Notes: generated by a model from the letters alone, not told the origin. A stretch of DNA of 64,000 nucleotides from Nitrospinae bacterium bin107 (GCA_002238965.1 MPNJ01000003.1:124001-188000), one strand, 5' to 3'; positions 30,132 through 37,935 are shown, numbered from the stretch's first letter. Numbers and translations are program-made.

Positions 30132-31070
30132 TCAAGAACTACTGCAGAGCCATTCATACACGCTGATGACCCCTACTTCACTGAATCCCATGCTTTGATA
30201 GAAAGCGCGTACCTGCTGATCGTCGGCGGATACGATGAGTTCGAGCGCCTCCGCGCCACAATCCCGCGCTCTTTGGGCGGAAGCCTGGATCAGCAAGCGG
30301 CCCAGTCCTCTTCTGCGGTGAGCGGGCATGACGCCGAGGTCGGGAATGTAGACGGCTTTATCGCCCGCAGCCAACCGGTTCGGGTCGACGGCCAGTATCG
30401 CCATCCCCGCCCCCTCGGGATTTCCGGATTCACCATCCAGGAATTCGAGGATGAACGAATTATCCGGTTCCGTGTCCGGAGCGTCGTACCAGGCGGTTAT
30501 CGTCTCGGGCGTATGCGGCATGAAATTCCACATATACTCAAAAATCCGGTTGAAAAGTTCCGCAAGATACTGCGCGTCGCCGGGCAGGGCCGCCGCGCGA
30601 ATCCCGTATCCCGCCGGCAGGCGGGGCGCTCCCAAATCATCGAGCGATTCATGCTTCAGAAAGCGGAGATCGTGAACCTTGCGGCCACCGCTCAGATATA
30701 TGAACCGCCCCGGGAGCGAGACGGGCAGATACGCCCAGATGCCGCCCAGGCCGTTTTCCCTGGCATCGGCGAGGGCCGCCTCCAGCAGATGACGGGCGTA
30801 ACCCGCCTTTCTCGCTTCTGTCCGCACGTAGAGTGCGTCGATACAGGCCCTATCCCGCGCTCTCGCCTCCCGGTTCACCACCATCCGGCAATAGCCCGCC
30901 GGAACCTCGTCGCCGCCCTCCCCCGGCCAGACCAGCCAGACTTTCGTGCCCGGCGCGCCGAAACCGGCGACCACCTCTTCGCGCGAGAGCCCGAAAGCCT
31001 CCGCCGCCAGGCCGGTCAGCGCATGGCGGTGCTGCGGGCCGACGGGCTCCACCCTAGCCGCGGTAGACAT
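30132..31070 (-). CDS. Protein with two tandem GNAT acetyltransferase domains
   Basis: The 312-residue protein holds two GNAT folds. The first has the acetyl-CoA loop region VRTEARKAGYARHLLEAAL; the second has VMPAHRRRGLGRLLIQASA followed by FYQSMGFSEVGV. Tandem GNAT proteins include mycothiol synthase-like enzymes, but nothing here points to a substrate. The start overlaps the end of fxsA by 17 bases, with GAGGG before the ATG, suggesting coupling. Confidence 0.8.
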   Translation of the reverse strand: MSTAARVEPVGPQHRHALTGLAAEAFGLSREEVVAGFGAPGTKVWLVWPGEGGDEVPAGYCRMVVNREARARDRACIDALYVRTEARKAGYARHLLEAALADARENGLGGIWAYLPVSLPGRFIYLSGGRKVHDLRFLKHESLDDLGAPRLPAGYGIRAAALPGDAQYLAELFNRIFEYMWNFMPHTPETITAWYDAPDTEPDNSFILEFLDGESGNPEGAGMAILAVDPNRLAAGDKAVYIPDLGVMPAHRRRGLGRLLIQASAQRARDCGAEALELIVSADDQQVRAFYQSMGFSEVGVISVYEWLCSSS

Positions 31071-31446
31071 GCACGTTTCCCTCGTCGATCATTTTCTCGA
31101 ATTTTTTCATCAGCCAGCCCCGCACCACGGCCCGAACGGCGGGCACCATGAGGGCGAAACCGGCGGCGTCCGTGAGAAGGCCGGGTGTGAGGAGCAGCAC
31201 GCCGCCCACGAGCACCATCGCGCCCTCGAGCATTTCGGCCCCGGGGAGCCTGCCCTCAGCCATTTCCGCCTGGACCCGCGAGACCACGTAAAACCCCTGG
31301 GTTCTGGCCGCCCATGCGCCCAGCGCGCCGGTGAGGATGACGACCCCCAGCGTCGGGGCCAGGCCGATGGAGGTTCCCAGATCGATGAGAATCATCAACT
31401 CGATGATGGGGATGAGCGTGAAGAGCAAAAACAGTTTGAATATCAA
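31054..31446 (-). CDS. fxsA: FxsA family membrane protein
   Basis: This is a small membrane protein with a hydrophobic N terminus (FKLFLLFTLIPIIELMILI), the conserved GARTQG-like region (AWAARTQGFYVV) and LVGGVLLLTPGLLTDAAGF, all typical of FxsA, whose E. coli member affects phage T7 exclusion when overproduced. I place the start at a TTG (31446, LIFKLFLL) because GGGAGA lies just upstream; an in-frame ATG at 31485 would add 13 residues that the family lacks. It overlaps the GNAT gene. Confidence 0.8.
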   Translation of the reverse strand: MIFKLFLLFTLIPIIELMILIDLGTSIGLAPTLGVVILTGALGAWAARTQGFYVVSRVQAEMAEGRLPGAEMLEGAMVLVGGVLLLTPGLLTDAAGFALMVPAVRAVVRGWLMKKFEKMIDEGNVHVYRG

Positions 31447-31602
31447 GACACTTCTCCCTGGCAGCGTGTTGATTGATTTTAGCATGAGTCCGCGCGGAAT
31501 GGATATATGGAGGATTCGTGTAAAGCGGGGAAAATAGAGGAAAATGATGGAGAAGGCTCATTTCCGGAAACACCCCTTATCCGTCATTACCCTTGACGAA
31601 TA

Positions 31603-31618
31603 TTGTCAATTATGACAA
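31603..31618. promoter_or_regulatory. Candidate operator of the toxin-antitoxin pair
   Basis: TTGTCA-ATTA-TGACAA is a 6-bp inverted repeat ten bases before the toxin ATG. TTGACG at 31593-31598 is a possible -35 box, and a weak -10 near 31616-31621 would place the transcript start at or near the toxin ATG. This fits autorepression by the antitoxin, but is inferred from position only. Confidence 0.45.
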
Positions 31619-31627
31619 CATCTTCGA

Positions 31628-31975
31628 ATGAACGACGACACGCGTCCGATTGGCTGGATCAGGGCGGCGCGGAAAACGTACGAGATGTTCCCCCTGAGCG
31701 TTCGGGACCGCGTCAACACGGCTCTGACGATTGCCGCAGAAGGCGGCAAGGCCGACATCGCCAAACCGCTGAAAGGACTCGGTTCCGGCGTCATGGAGAT
31801 CGCGATTCGCTACCGAAGAGACGCCTACCGCGTCGTCTATGTCGCAGAGGTCGCCGAAGCCTTGTGGGTGGTTCACGCGTTTCAGAAGAAATCGAAGACG
31901 GGGATCAAGACCCCGAAGGCCGAGATCGATCTCATCCGGGCGAGACTGGAACGCCTGAGGAAGGAGTTGCTGTGA
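31628..31975 (+). CDS. higB: HigB/Gp49-like toxin
   Basis: This is a 115-residue RelE-superfamily mRNA interferase-type protein. The core VMEIAIRYRRDAYRVVYVAEV and LWVVHAFQKKSKTGIKTP matches the phage-derived Gp49/HigB group, including the basic C-terminal FxKKxxKTP signature. The antitoxin follows with a one-base overlap of stop and start, the toxin-first order typical of HigBA. No Shine-Dalgarno is visible before the ATG. Confidence 0.85.
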   Translation: MNDDTRPIGWIRAARKTYEMFPLSVRDRVNTALTIAAEGGKADIAKPLKGLGSGVMEIAIRYRRDAYRVVYVAEVAEALWVVHAFQKKSKTGIKTPKAEIDLIRARLERLRKELL

Positions 31976-32307
31976 TGAATGAAAACGATTTCGAACTGGT
32001 TCGGGGAAGCGGAAACGTTTTTCGGGATTTCGACGACCCTCATGCGGATTTGAAGCAGGCCAAGGCGATCCTCGCCGCCAAGATCATCGCGGTGCTGGAC
32101 GAACGCGACCTCACGGTGCGAAAGGCCGCGAGCATGACCGGTTTCGCCGCGGCGGATTTCTCGCGCATACGCAACGCGGCTCTCGGGCGCTTCACGCTGG
32201 ATCGGCTGATGAAGATGCTCGCCGCCCTGGATGCGCGCATCCGGGTCACGGTCCACTTCGACTCGCGGCGAAGCGTACAGACGGCCATGCCGGGCGCCGG
32301 TCGATAG
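31975..32307 (+). CDS. higA: HigA-like XRE-family antitoxin
   Basis: This 110-residue helix-turn-helix protein contains KIIAVLDERDLTVRKAASMTGFAAADFSRIRN, read as two helices around a turn, and FTLDRLMKMLAALDARIRVTV at the end, as in antitoxins paired with HigB/Gp49 toxins. It would neutralise the toxin and repress the operon through the palindrome at 31603-31618. The ATG at 31975 shares its A with the toxin stop codon. Confidence 0.83.
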   Translation: MNENDFELVRGSGNVFRDFDDPHADLKQAKAILAAKIIAVLDERDLTVRKAASMTGFAAADFSRIRNAALGRFTLDRLMKMLAALDARIRVTVHFDSRRSVQTAMPGAGR

Positions 32308-32431
32308 CGGGCCAACCATGGCCGCCCCTTTTCAGGGCGGGTGAAAAACCCTTATAAAGTCCCTTAAGACATTTCGACATTTGCACTCGCTTCGGCCGAT
32401 GTACCCCGATGAGACGGAAGGAGGCTACGAC

Positions 32432-33493
32432 ATGGCATCCACGATGAAAGCAATGCGGCTTCATGAGTTGGGCGGCTCGTTTCGGCTCGAGGAGGTCCCG
32501 GTGCCACAGCCGGGGCCGAACGACGCGCTGGTGCGCTTAAAGGCCACGGGCGTGGGCCTCACGCTGGTCATCATGCGCAGCACGCCGGGCCTGGTGGATG
32601 AGTACCCGAGAATCCTGGGACACGAAATAGCGGGCGAGGTCGTCGAGACCGGCTCCCACGTCACGAACGTGGGCGTGGGCGACCACGTGACGTGCCACTT
32701 CTACCTGACCTGCCACAACTGCCGCTTCTGCCGCAGCGGACGCGAGACGCTCTGCGAGAATTTCCGGGGATACTTCGGCCTCGTGATGGACGGGGGCTAT
32801 GCCGAATACACGACCGTCCCCGCCGTAAACCTGTGCAAGATTCCCGCGGGCGTGAGTTCGCTCGACGCCTGCGTGGCGGCGGACGCCATCTGCACGCCCT
32901 ATCACAACTGCGTGGCCGAGGCGCAGATAAAGCCCGGCGACGTGGTGGCCATTGTGGGCGCGGGCGGCGGCGTGGCGATTCACGCGGTACAGATGGCCCA
33001 GGTGTGCGGCGGCCACGTCATCGGTATCGACGTGTCGGAGAAAAAACTGGAGACCGTCTCCGGGCTTGGCGCCTTCGCCACCCTGAACCCGGCGCAGACC
33101 GACACGGTGGAGGAGATCCTCTCCCTCACCGACGGGCGCGGGGTGGACGCCTACATCGACTACGTGGCCTCGCGCGAGACGCTGGAAGCAGGCGTGGCCA
33201 GTCTGGCGCGCGGGGGCAAGCTGGTGATCGTGGGCTACCGACCGGCGGCGGCGTACAACAACGTCTCGCCGAACTTCACCGTCGACCCGCTTCAGCTTCT
33301 CACCTATGCGCAGGAGATACACGGCTCGCGCTATTGCTCGATGGAAGAACTCGGACAATCGCTCACCCTGGTTCAGCAGGGGAGGATCAAACCCATCGTC
33401 ACCGAGACTTTTTCGCTCGAGCAGACGGAAGACGCCTTCCAGGCGCTCATCGAAAACCGGGTGACCGGGAGGGCCGCGGTGGTGTTCGACTAG
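32432..33493 (+). CDS. Zinc-type medium-chain dehydrogenase lacking the usual catalytic cysteine
   Basis: This is an MDR-family oxidoreductase of 353 residues. Four structural zinc cysteines lie in CHNCRFCRSGRETLC, and the Rossmann fold has VAIVGAGGGVAIHAVQMA. The GHE motif (ILGHEIAGEV) is kept, but the position of the first catalytic zinc ligand, usually in GVCHTD, reads GVGLTL. Catalytic zinc binding is therefore doubtful. The ATG is set by AAGGAGG eight bases upstream. OsmC follows after 50 bases. Substrate unknown. Confidence 0.83.
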   Translation: MASTMKAMRLHELGGSFRLEEVPVPQPGPNDALVRLKATGVGLTLVIMRSTPGLVDEYPRILGHEIAGEVVETGSHVTNVGVGDHVTCHFYLTCHNCRFCRSGRETLCENFRGYFGLVMDGGYAEYTTVPAVNLCKIPAGVSSLDACVAADAICTPYHNCVAEAQIKPGDVVAIVGAGGGVAIHAVQMAQVCGGHVIGIDVSEKKLETVSGLGAFATLNPAQTDTVEEILSLTDGRGVDAYIDYVASRETLEAGVASLARGGKLVIVGYRPAAAYNNVSPNFTVDPLQLLTYAQEIHGSRYCSMEELGQSLTLVQQGRIKPIVTETFSLEQTEDAFQALIENRVTGRAAVVFD

Positions 33494-33543
33494 ACCTCAT
33501 ACGCGAAGACCTATTCGCTTTCATATCATAAGGAGAAATACCG

Positions 33544-34020
33544 ATGGTGGAATCCGTAGACAAGGAAGTGATGGCCAAGCAGGAGCGCCGCGTGCGGGCC
33601 AGGCGCTCGGAAGGCTGCCGGGTGGAGTTACAAGCGCGCAAGCACGCCTTCGTCGCCGATGAACCGGCCCAGGGCGGCGGGACCGACACCGGCCCCACGC
33701 CGCGCGAACTCGCGCTCGGCGCGCTTTCCGCCTGCATCACGGTCATCACGAACAAGGTGGCCGAAGGACTCGACTTCAACGTCATCGCCCAGGAGGTGGA
33801 GGTGCGCGGCACGGCCGACCCCCGGGGCGCGAAAGACGCGGACAACGGCATCAGCCCCAACTTCGATTATGTGGAGGCGAAAATCCACCTGACCACGGAT
33901 GAGCCAGACGAGCGGGTGGAGGAACTGAAGCGCCAGCATCACGGGCGCTGCCCCATCTCGGCACTCTACCGCGAGAGCGGCTGCGAACTGGTGGAGGAGT
34001 GGATCGTCAAGCGGCCCTGA
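33544..34020 (+). CDS. OsmC family protein
   Basis: OsmC/Ohr proteins are thiol peroxidases that reduce organic hydroperoxides, and many relatives have other roles. The 158-residue protein has the family region TPRELALGALSACITVITNKVAE with one cysteine, and a second cysteine in HHGRCPISALYRESG. The spacing matches the two redox cysteines of OsmC. It follows the MDR dehydrogenase and may share its transcript. Confidence 0.82.
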   Translation: MVESVDKEVMAKQERRVRARRSEGCRVELQARKHAFVADEPAQGGGTDTGPTPRELALGALSACITVITNKVAEGLDFNVIAQEVEVRGTADPRGAKDADNGISPNFDYVEAKIHLTTDEPDERVEELKRQHHGRCPISALYRESGCELVEEWIVKRP

Positions 34021-34260
34021 GGGGGTGTTGAAAGAGCCCTTCAAATGGATCATTGACCTCCATCGAAAGTGCCAACGTCATTCCGGCGAAAGCCGGAATC
34101 CATTGTTACGCCTTTTGCCTTTCGTCAGGGTTCCCGCGCATCGGTGGGGAATGAAACGCCGCTGTTCATACACCCGTGCCCGCAAATGGATTCCGGCTTT
34201 CGCCGGAATGACGGCAGTGATCACTTTCGAGCGCAGAGGAGTTTTCAACAACTCCTGAAG
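34021..34260. repeat. Structured intergenic element with inverted ends (copy B), containing a nested inverted repeat
   Basis: The outer ends GGTGTTGAAAGAGCCC and GAGTTTTCAACAACTCC are inverted relatives of the ends of copies A and C. Nested inside, 34077-34104 and 34185-34212 are inverted copies of a 28-base unit built on ATTCCGGCGAAAGCCGGAAT, resembling in form the dRS3 repeats of Neisseria. No coding potential is convincing. Confidence 0.65.
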
Positions 34261-34301
34261 TTCCGAAGACCATGCCACGCGCAGCCTTTACAGGGGCACC
34301 T

Positions 34302-34382
34302 CATCAGAAGTCCTCGCCGGTGGCGAGGGAAAATGGATTCCGCGGCCCCTCCTTCCTCAGTCGGGACTGACACTGGAATGAC
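34302..34382. repeat. Direct repeat unit, copy 1 (copy 2 at 34841-34922)
   Basis: The 80-base stretch containing CCTCGCCGGTGG, AAAATGGATTCCGC and CCCCTCCTTCCTCAGTCGGG recurs almost unchanged at 34841-34922. A shorter version is at 37861-37882, and its reverse is found around 62763-62780. The two full copies flank the GIY-YIG gene. Confidence 0.7.
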
Positions 34383-34431
34383 GAGCAAGGCAAAACCAAG
34401 GTCGGGGTAGCGCGAAAAGCCGGAAGGTATT

Positions 34432-34719
34432 TCAGATAATATCTTCATACAAATCACGCCACGTCGGATTGCTCTCCTCGATCAATTCGAGCTTCCATAT
34501 ACGCCGCCAGTTTTTAATGCTCTTCTCACGCGCAATCGCGCTCTCCATCGTTTCGTGGCTCTCATACCAAACCAGCGTGTGAACGCCGTAACGCTTCGTG
34601 AAACTTTCCGCCGAGCCGTTCTTATGTTGCCAGACCCTGCGGAGAAGGTCGGACGTAACGCCGATGTAGAGCGTGCCGCGATGTTCATTGGCGAGAATGT
34701 AGACGCAGGGCTGCTTCAT
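34432..34719 (-). CDS. GIY-YIG nuclease superfamily protein (UPF0213-like)
   Basis: This is a 95-residue single-domain protein with the GIY-YIG core seen as CVYILAN and TLYIGVTSDLLRRVWQHKNG, then ARE-K (IAREKSIKNW). Such stand-alone proteins are common; the in vivo role is unknown. It is flanked on both sides by repeat units, which suggests that it may have moved together with them. Confidence 0.88.
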   Translation of the reverse strand: MKQPCVYILANEHRGTLYIGVTSDLLRRVWQHKNGSAESFTKRYGVHTLVWYESHETMESAIAREKSIKNWRRIWKLELIEESNPTWRDLYEDII

Positions 34720-34745
34720 TTTTCCTATTTTCTTGGTTCTTCACC

Positions 34746-34773
34746 GTCATTCCGGCGAAAGCCGGAATCCATT
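34746..34773 (+). repeat. ATTCCGGCGAAAGCCGGAAT unit
   Basis: This is one further copy of the 28-base inverted-repeat unit found twice inside 34021-34260. Together with the direct repeat at 34841-34922 it fills the gap between the GIY-YIG gene and the CoxG-like gene. Confidence 0.7.
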
Positions 34774-34840
34774 CTGACTTTTCGTCCACTCGCGCGTGGC
34801 TCCTTTTTCCCGCCGCGCGCAGACTTTCCCAGGCATTCTC

Positions 34841-34922
34841 CATCAGGAACCCTCGCCGGTGGCCAAGGGAAAATGGATTCCGCAGCCCCTCCTTCCTCAG
34901 TCGGGACTGACGCCGGAATGAC
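34841..34922. repeat. Direct repeat unit, copy 2
   Basis: This is a near-identical copy of 34302-34382 in the same orientation, ending in GCCGGAATGAC, which is half of the ATTCCGGC unit. Confidence 0.7.
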
Positions 34923-34960
34923 GAAACTGGCAAGCCGTGGTGAGGGGTGCGGCGAAGAAG

Positions 34961-35404
34961 CTACTCCACTTTCGCTTTCACGTTCTTTGCGAACTCGGCG
35001 AAGATCTTGTTCGCCTGGTTCTTGATGACGGTGAAGCCGAGCGAGCCGAGTTTGCCGAATACGTCGACGCTCGAGTTGATGCGCACCTTCGTCTCGTTCT
35101 CGGAGACGGCCTCGAGCGTCACCTCGTTTTTCTGCTTGAGGCTCGCCGCGATTTTCGAGTCCTTCCCCTCGCCCACCGTGCGGATGTACTCGGGCGCGCG
35201 GACTTCCTCGATGTTGATCTGAAGCTGAAAGCTCGCCTTCAGGAAACTGACCTTCTGCTCGACCCGCACACCGTAGGTCGTGTCGTCTATTTTCTCCACG
35301 TCCTTCACGCCGGGCACGCAGGAGGCGAACTCCTCGACCTGCCAGATGAAGTCCCACACCTTCTCCCGGGGGGCGGCGACCGTAATCTCCTGATTGAATT
35401 CCAT
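34961..35404 (-). CDS. CoxG-like SRPBCC family protein
   Basis: The 147-residue protein begins MEFNQEITVAAPREKVWDFI and has WQVEEFASCVPGVKDVEKID, the start of the CoxG (carbon monoxide dehydrogenase subunit G) family within the START/Bet v1 superfamily. In CO oxidisers CoxG anchors the dehydrogenase to the membrane, but no cox genes are present here, so a general ligand-binding role is as likely. Confidence 0.8.
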   Translation of the reverse strand: MEFNQEITVAAPREKVWDFIWQVEEFASCVPGVKDVEKIDDTTYGVRVEQKVSFLKASFQLQINIEEVRAPEYIRTVGEGKDSKIAASLKQKNEVTLEAVSENETKVRINSSVDVFGKLGSLGFTVIKNQANKIFAEFAKNVKAKVE

Positions 35405-35514
35405 GTTGGATGTCCTTTTTGCTCAATGTGACGCGAAATGAAAACCAAACGAAGGTATGATTCTAGCAATACGGGAACTTTTCCTCCACAGACCCTTGCC
35501 TCTCAGGAACGACG

Positions 35515-36198
35515 ATGGCCGCCGAAACTCTCATCCTCTTCGCCAAACCGCCCCTCGCCGGCCGGGTGAAGACGCGCCTCGCCGAAAGCCTCGGGCGCGA
35601 GGGCGCCGCGCGACTTTACGCGTGTTTCCTGCAAGACGCCGCCGAGACGGCGCGCGCGCTCAGGGATGCGAGGCCGGGCGTCGGCATCGTCTGCGAGTGG
35701 ACATTGGAGGAGGCTGAGTCGCTCGATGAATTTCCGCTCACGGACTGGCTGCCCGGCGCATATCTCCACCGCGCGCAAACGGGCGCGGACCTGGGCACGC
35801 GCATGGCGGCGGCTCTGGGACGATGCCTGGCTTCCGGGAGGCGGGCGGTGCTCATCGGCACGGATTTTCCGGATCTGCCGCATAAGGTTTTGCTTGACGC
35901 GTTTCGGAATCTGGATTGCGGGGATGACGCCAAGATTACGCTCGGCCCCGCTGCGGACGGGGGCTATTACCTCGTCGGGATGAACCGGTTCGTCCCGGAT
36001 ATTTTCGCCGGCATCCCCTGGAGCACGCGCGAGGTGTTATCGCGCACGATGGAGAGAGCGGACGCGCTCGGGGTCGGGACTTCGCTCCTCCCCGAATGGC
36101 GCGACGTGGACGATGCGGATGATCTGGAGGCCCTGAAGGACCGCCTCGCGAATCGCAGCGCCTCGCGCGCCCGGCATACGCGGGAATTCCTCTCCTGA
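35515..36198 (+). CDS. TIGR04282-type glycosyltransferase (DUF2064)
   Basis: The protein is a CofC/GT-A-like nucleotidyl/glycosyl transferase of 227 residues. It opens ETLILFAKPPLAGRVKTRLA and has VLIGTDFPDLP and LGPAADGGYYLVGM, the hallmarks of this family. The family was first described as 'rSAM/selenodomain-associated transferase 1' and is now often annotated as an arsenosugar-biosynthesis glycosyltransferase. That link fits the probable selenoprotein gene that follows after 79 bases. The exact substrate is unknown. Confidence 0.85.
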   Translation: MAAETLILFAKPPLAGRVKTRLAESLGREGAARLYACFLQDAAETARALRDARPGVGIVCEWTLEEAESLDEFPLTDWLPGAYLHRAQTGADLGTRMAAALGRCLASGRRAVLIGTDFPDLPHKVLLDAFRNLDCGDDAKITLGPAADGGYYLVGMNRFVPDIFAGIPWSTREVLSRTMERADALGVGTSLLPEWRDVDDADDLEALKDRLANRSASRARHTREFLS

Positions 36199-36277
36199 TC
36201 CGCATCCTGCGTTTGCGCCGAAATAATTAAAATGAAAAGATTGGCGCTCAAGCCCGCCGAACGATGAGGACAGCGCA

Positions 36278-36907
36278 TTGCCGAACCAATCCGTCGTAGA
36301 AGCCACCTACACCTATTGCGTCCACTGAGCCTGGTGCCTGATCGCGACCGGGCGGTTGCGAAAACTGACCGAACAGGCGGAGGGACGCCTCGCCACCCGC
36401 TACCGCGCCTTTCTGCTCTCGCCCGAGCCGGACAATCGTCCGGCCCGCAAGGAAGCCATCATGGGCCACTGGGCGATGGCGAAAAGCCACCCCGGCGGCG
36501 AGGAGATAAACCCCGAACTCATGGCGCGCCGCGACTTCCCCTACCCCCATTCCACCCCCGGCGCGGTCGCCATCAAGGCCTTCGCCGCCCAGATGCCGGA
36601 GCGCGAAGGCGCGTACCTCGAAGCCGTGGAGCGAACGCACCTGGTCGAGTGCAGGAACATCGACGATGCCGAAGTGCTCGTAGCCGCCGCCGAGCGGCTG
36701 GGGGCGGAGCCCGCGATGATGCGCGAAGTCATGGCCGACCCGGATATGAAACAGCGCGTCCGGGCGGACCACATCGAGGCGGTGAACTCTGGCATACAGT
36801 CCACGCCCACGGTCGATTTTTCCGGCAGCTACAGAATCACCGGCGCGCAGCCCATGGAGATATTCACAAAAGCCCTGGAGCGCGCCATGGCCGATCTGGA
36901 CACATAG
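36278..36907 (+). CDS. Probable selenoprotein: DsbA/FrnE-like thioredoxin-fold oxidoreductase with in-frame TGA (Sec17)
   Basis: Read through the TGA at 36326-36328, the 209-residue protein starts (TTG) PNQSVVEATYTYCVH-U-AWCLIATGRLRKL. The motif U17-A-W-C20 aligns with the CPWC active site of FrnE/DsbA-like proteins, so the TGA replaces the first catalytic cysteine. The rest (HSTPGAVAIKAFAAQM, GIQSTPTVDFSGSYRITGAQ) has the thioredoxin-fold cis-Pro loop. GAGGA lies seven bases before the TTG, and other TTG starts occur in this window. A SECIS-like stem-loop follows at 36342-36361. It is eight bases from the next gene. If selenocysteine is not inserted, the product would end after 16 residues. 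Alternatives are a nonsense mutation or a sequencing error, but the exact position argues against them. Confidence 0.8.
36342..36361 (+). promoter_or_regulatory. Candidate bacterial SECIS element
   Basis: TCGCGACC pairs with GGTTGCGA (eight pairs, one G-U) around a GGGC loop. The loop starts 21 bases after the TGA, within the 16-37 base range of the bacterial SECIS model, and has guanines at its first positions. It lies inside the coding sequence, as expected in bacteria. Confidence 0.7.
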
Positions 36908-36914
36908 CGCGGCC

Positions 36915-37811
36915 ATGCGATCAGCCTGGCGGCTCGGAAGGTTCATCGTCATGCCGGCGGTGGTTTTGCTGCTTGCGGGCTGCGAGAACGTCCGCGCCTT
37001 ATTCACCCCCTGGGAGCAAACGGAGCCCGTACGCCAGTCAAAACCATCGCCCGAGAAAAAAGCGGAAGACCCTCATTTTTTCCGCGTCCTGACGCTCCCG
37101 ACCTACGACATGGCGAAGGAGGCGTATGACAAAACGGCCATACTCGGGATTCCCTTCCGCAAGGTCGCCCGCGAGTTCAGGGAAAAGGCGGTCGCCATCC
37201 GCATTGCGGAGCCTTCTGAATTCAGCGTCGGCGTCCGGGCCGAGGTGCAGGACTTGAAGCTCGGGGTGACGTCGAGAATCATCGAGTCGGACGAGGGGTT
37301 TTCGATTTTACAGAAGACGACGAGCGCGCATTACGAGCGCGCCCTGGGGCTCATGGAGAAGAAAAAAGACGAGGCCGCGCTCAAGCTCATCCGCCGCGAT
37401 CTCAAGATCAACCCCGGAAACGTGAAGGCCTGGCTCGCCCTGGCGAAGATGACGGACGAGGCGGGGGACTTGGAGGAAACGCTCGCCGCATACGAGAAGG
37501 CCCGCGAACTCGACCCCGGGAACCCGGTCGTCTCCAACAGGTACGCCAGATACCTGGTGTCTCAATACCGCTACGAGGAAGCCGAGAAAATCCTGAAAGC
37601 CGCAGTTAGAAAATCGCCCGAGGACGTGGGCGTTCTGGTGAACCTCGCCTCCCTGCTCGTCTACCTGAACAAGGAGCCGGACCTCGCCTTTCGCCTCATC
37701 GAGCGCGGTTCCAGAATCGACCCCGGCCGCGCGGCCTGGTACCGCCTCTCGGGCGTCATCCGGAAAAGGCGGGAGCTGGGCATCGCGCCGAAAGCGAAGG
37801 GGGTGAATTAG
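36915..37811 (+). CDS. TPR lipoprotein with a parvulin-like segment
   Basis: The 298-residue protein has a lipoprotein signal with lipobox LLLAGC, so it should be anchored in the cell envelope. Residues about 55-135 (FFRVLTLPTYDMAKEAYDKT ... DEGFSILQKTT) look like a shortened PpiC/parvulin domain by pattern. They are followed by TPR repeats (KAWLALAKMTDEAGDLEETL, EEAEKILKAAVRKSPEDVGV). It starts eight bases after the probable selenoprotein and is clearly in its operon. A periplasmic partner in thiol or folding control is a guess. Confidence 0.75.
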   Translation: MRSAWRLGRFIVMPAVVLLLAGCENVRALFTPWEQTEPVRQSKPSPEKKAEDPHFFRVLTLPTYDMAKEAYDKTAILGIPFRKVAREFREKAVAIRIAEPSEFSVGVRAEVQDLKLGVTSRIIESDEGFSILQKTTSAHYERALGLMEKKKDEAALKLIRRDLKINPGNVKAWLALAKMTDEAGDLEETLAAYEKARELDPGNPVVSNRYARYLVSQYRYEEAEKILKAAVRKSPEDVGVLVNLASLLVYLNKEPDLAFRLIERGSRIDPGRAAWYRLSGVIRKRRELGIAPKAKGVN

Positions 37812-37815
37812 GGGT

Positions 37816-37852
37816 CAATCGCGACTGATGAAGGAGCGATTGCGCCTTTTTT
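37816..37852 (+). terminator. Candidate intrinsic terminator of the 35.5-37.8 kb operon
   Basis: CAATCGC and GCGATTG form a 7-bp stem with a 13-base loop, followed after four bases by TTTTTT. It begins five bases after the lipoprotein stop codon. The loop is large, so it is of moderate quality. Confidence 0.5.
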
Positions 37853-37935
37853 ATCAAGCAGCCCCTCCTTCCTCAGTCGGGGCTGACCCCACCGATGCGA
37901 CTTCAGGCTTACGCCTTCGTCTTGCCGACTCCTCC

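Noticed and set aside
33544-34020. OsmC protein as a second selenoprotein
   Set aside because: The frame is uninterrupted and has normal cysteines at the expected positions.
34021-34430. Possible CRISPR-like array in the repeat-rich gap
   Set aside because: The repeats are inverted pairs and long direct units with irregular spacing, not regular repeat-spacer units, and no cas gene is near.
34961-35404. Carbon monoxide dehydrogenase locus
   Set aside because: Only a CoxG-like protein is present; no large, medium or small CODH subunit genes lie in the window.
36316-37092. Long open frame overlapping the probable selenoprotein gene
   Set aside because: Its protein is Arg/Pro-rich with no family pattern and runs in another frame across the DsbA-like gene and into the lipoprotein gene.
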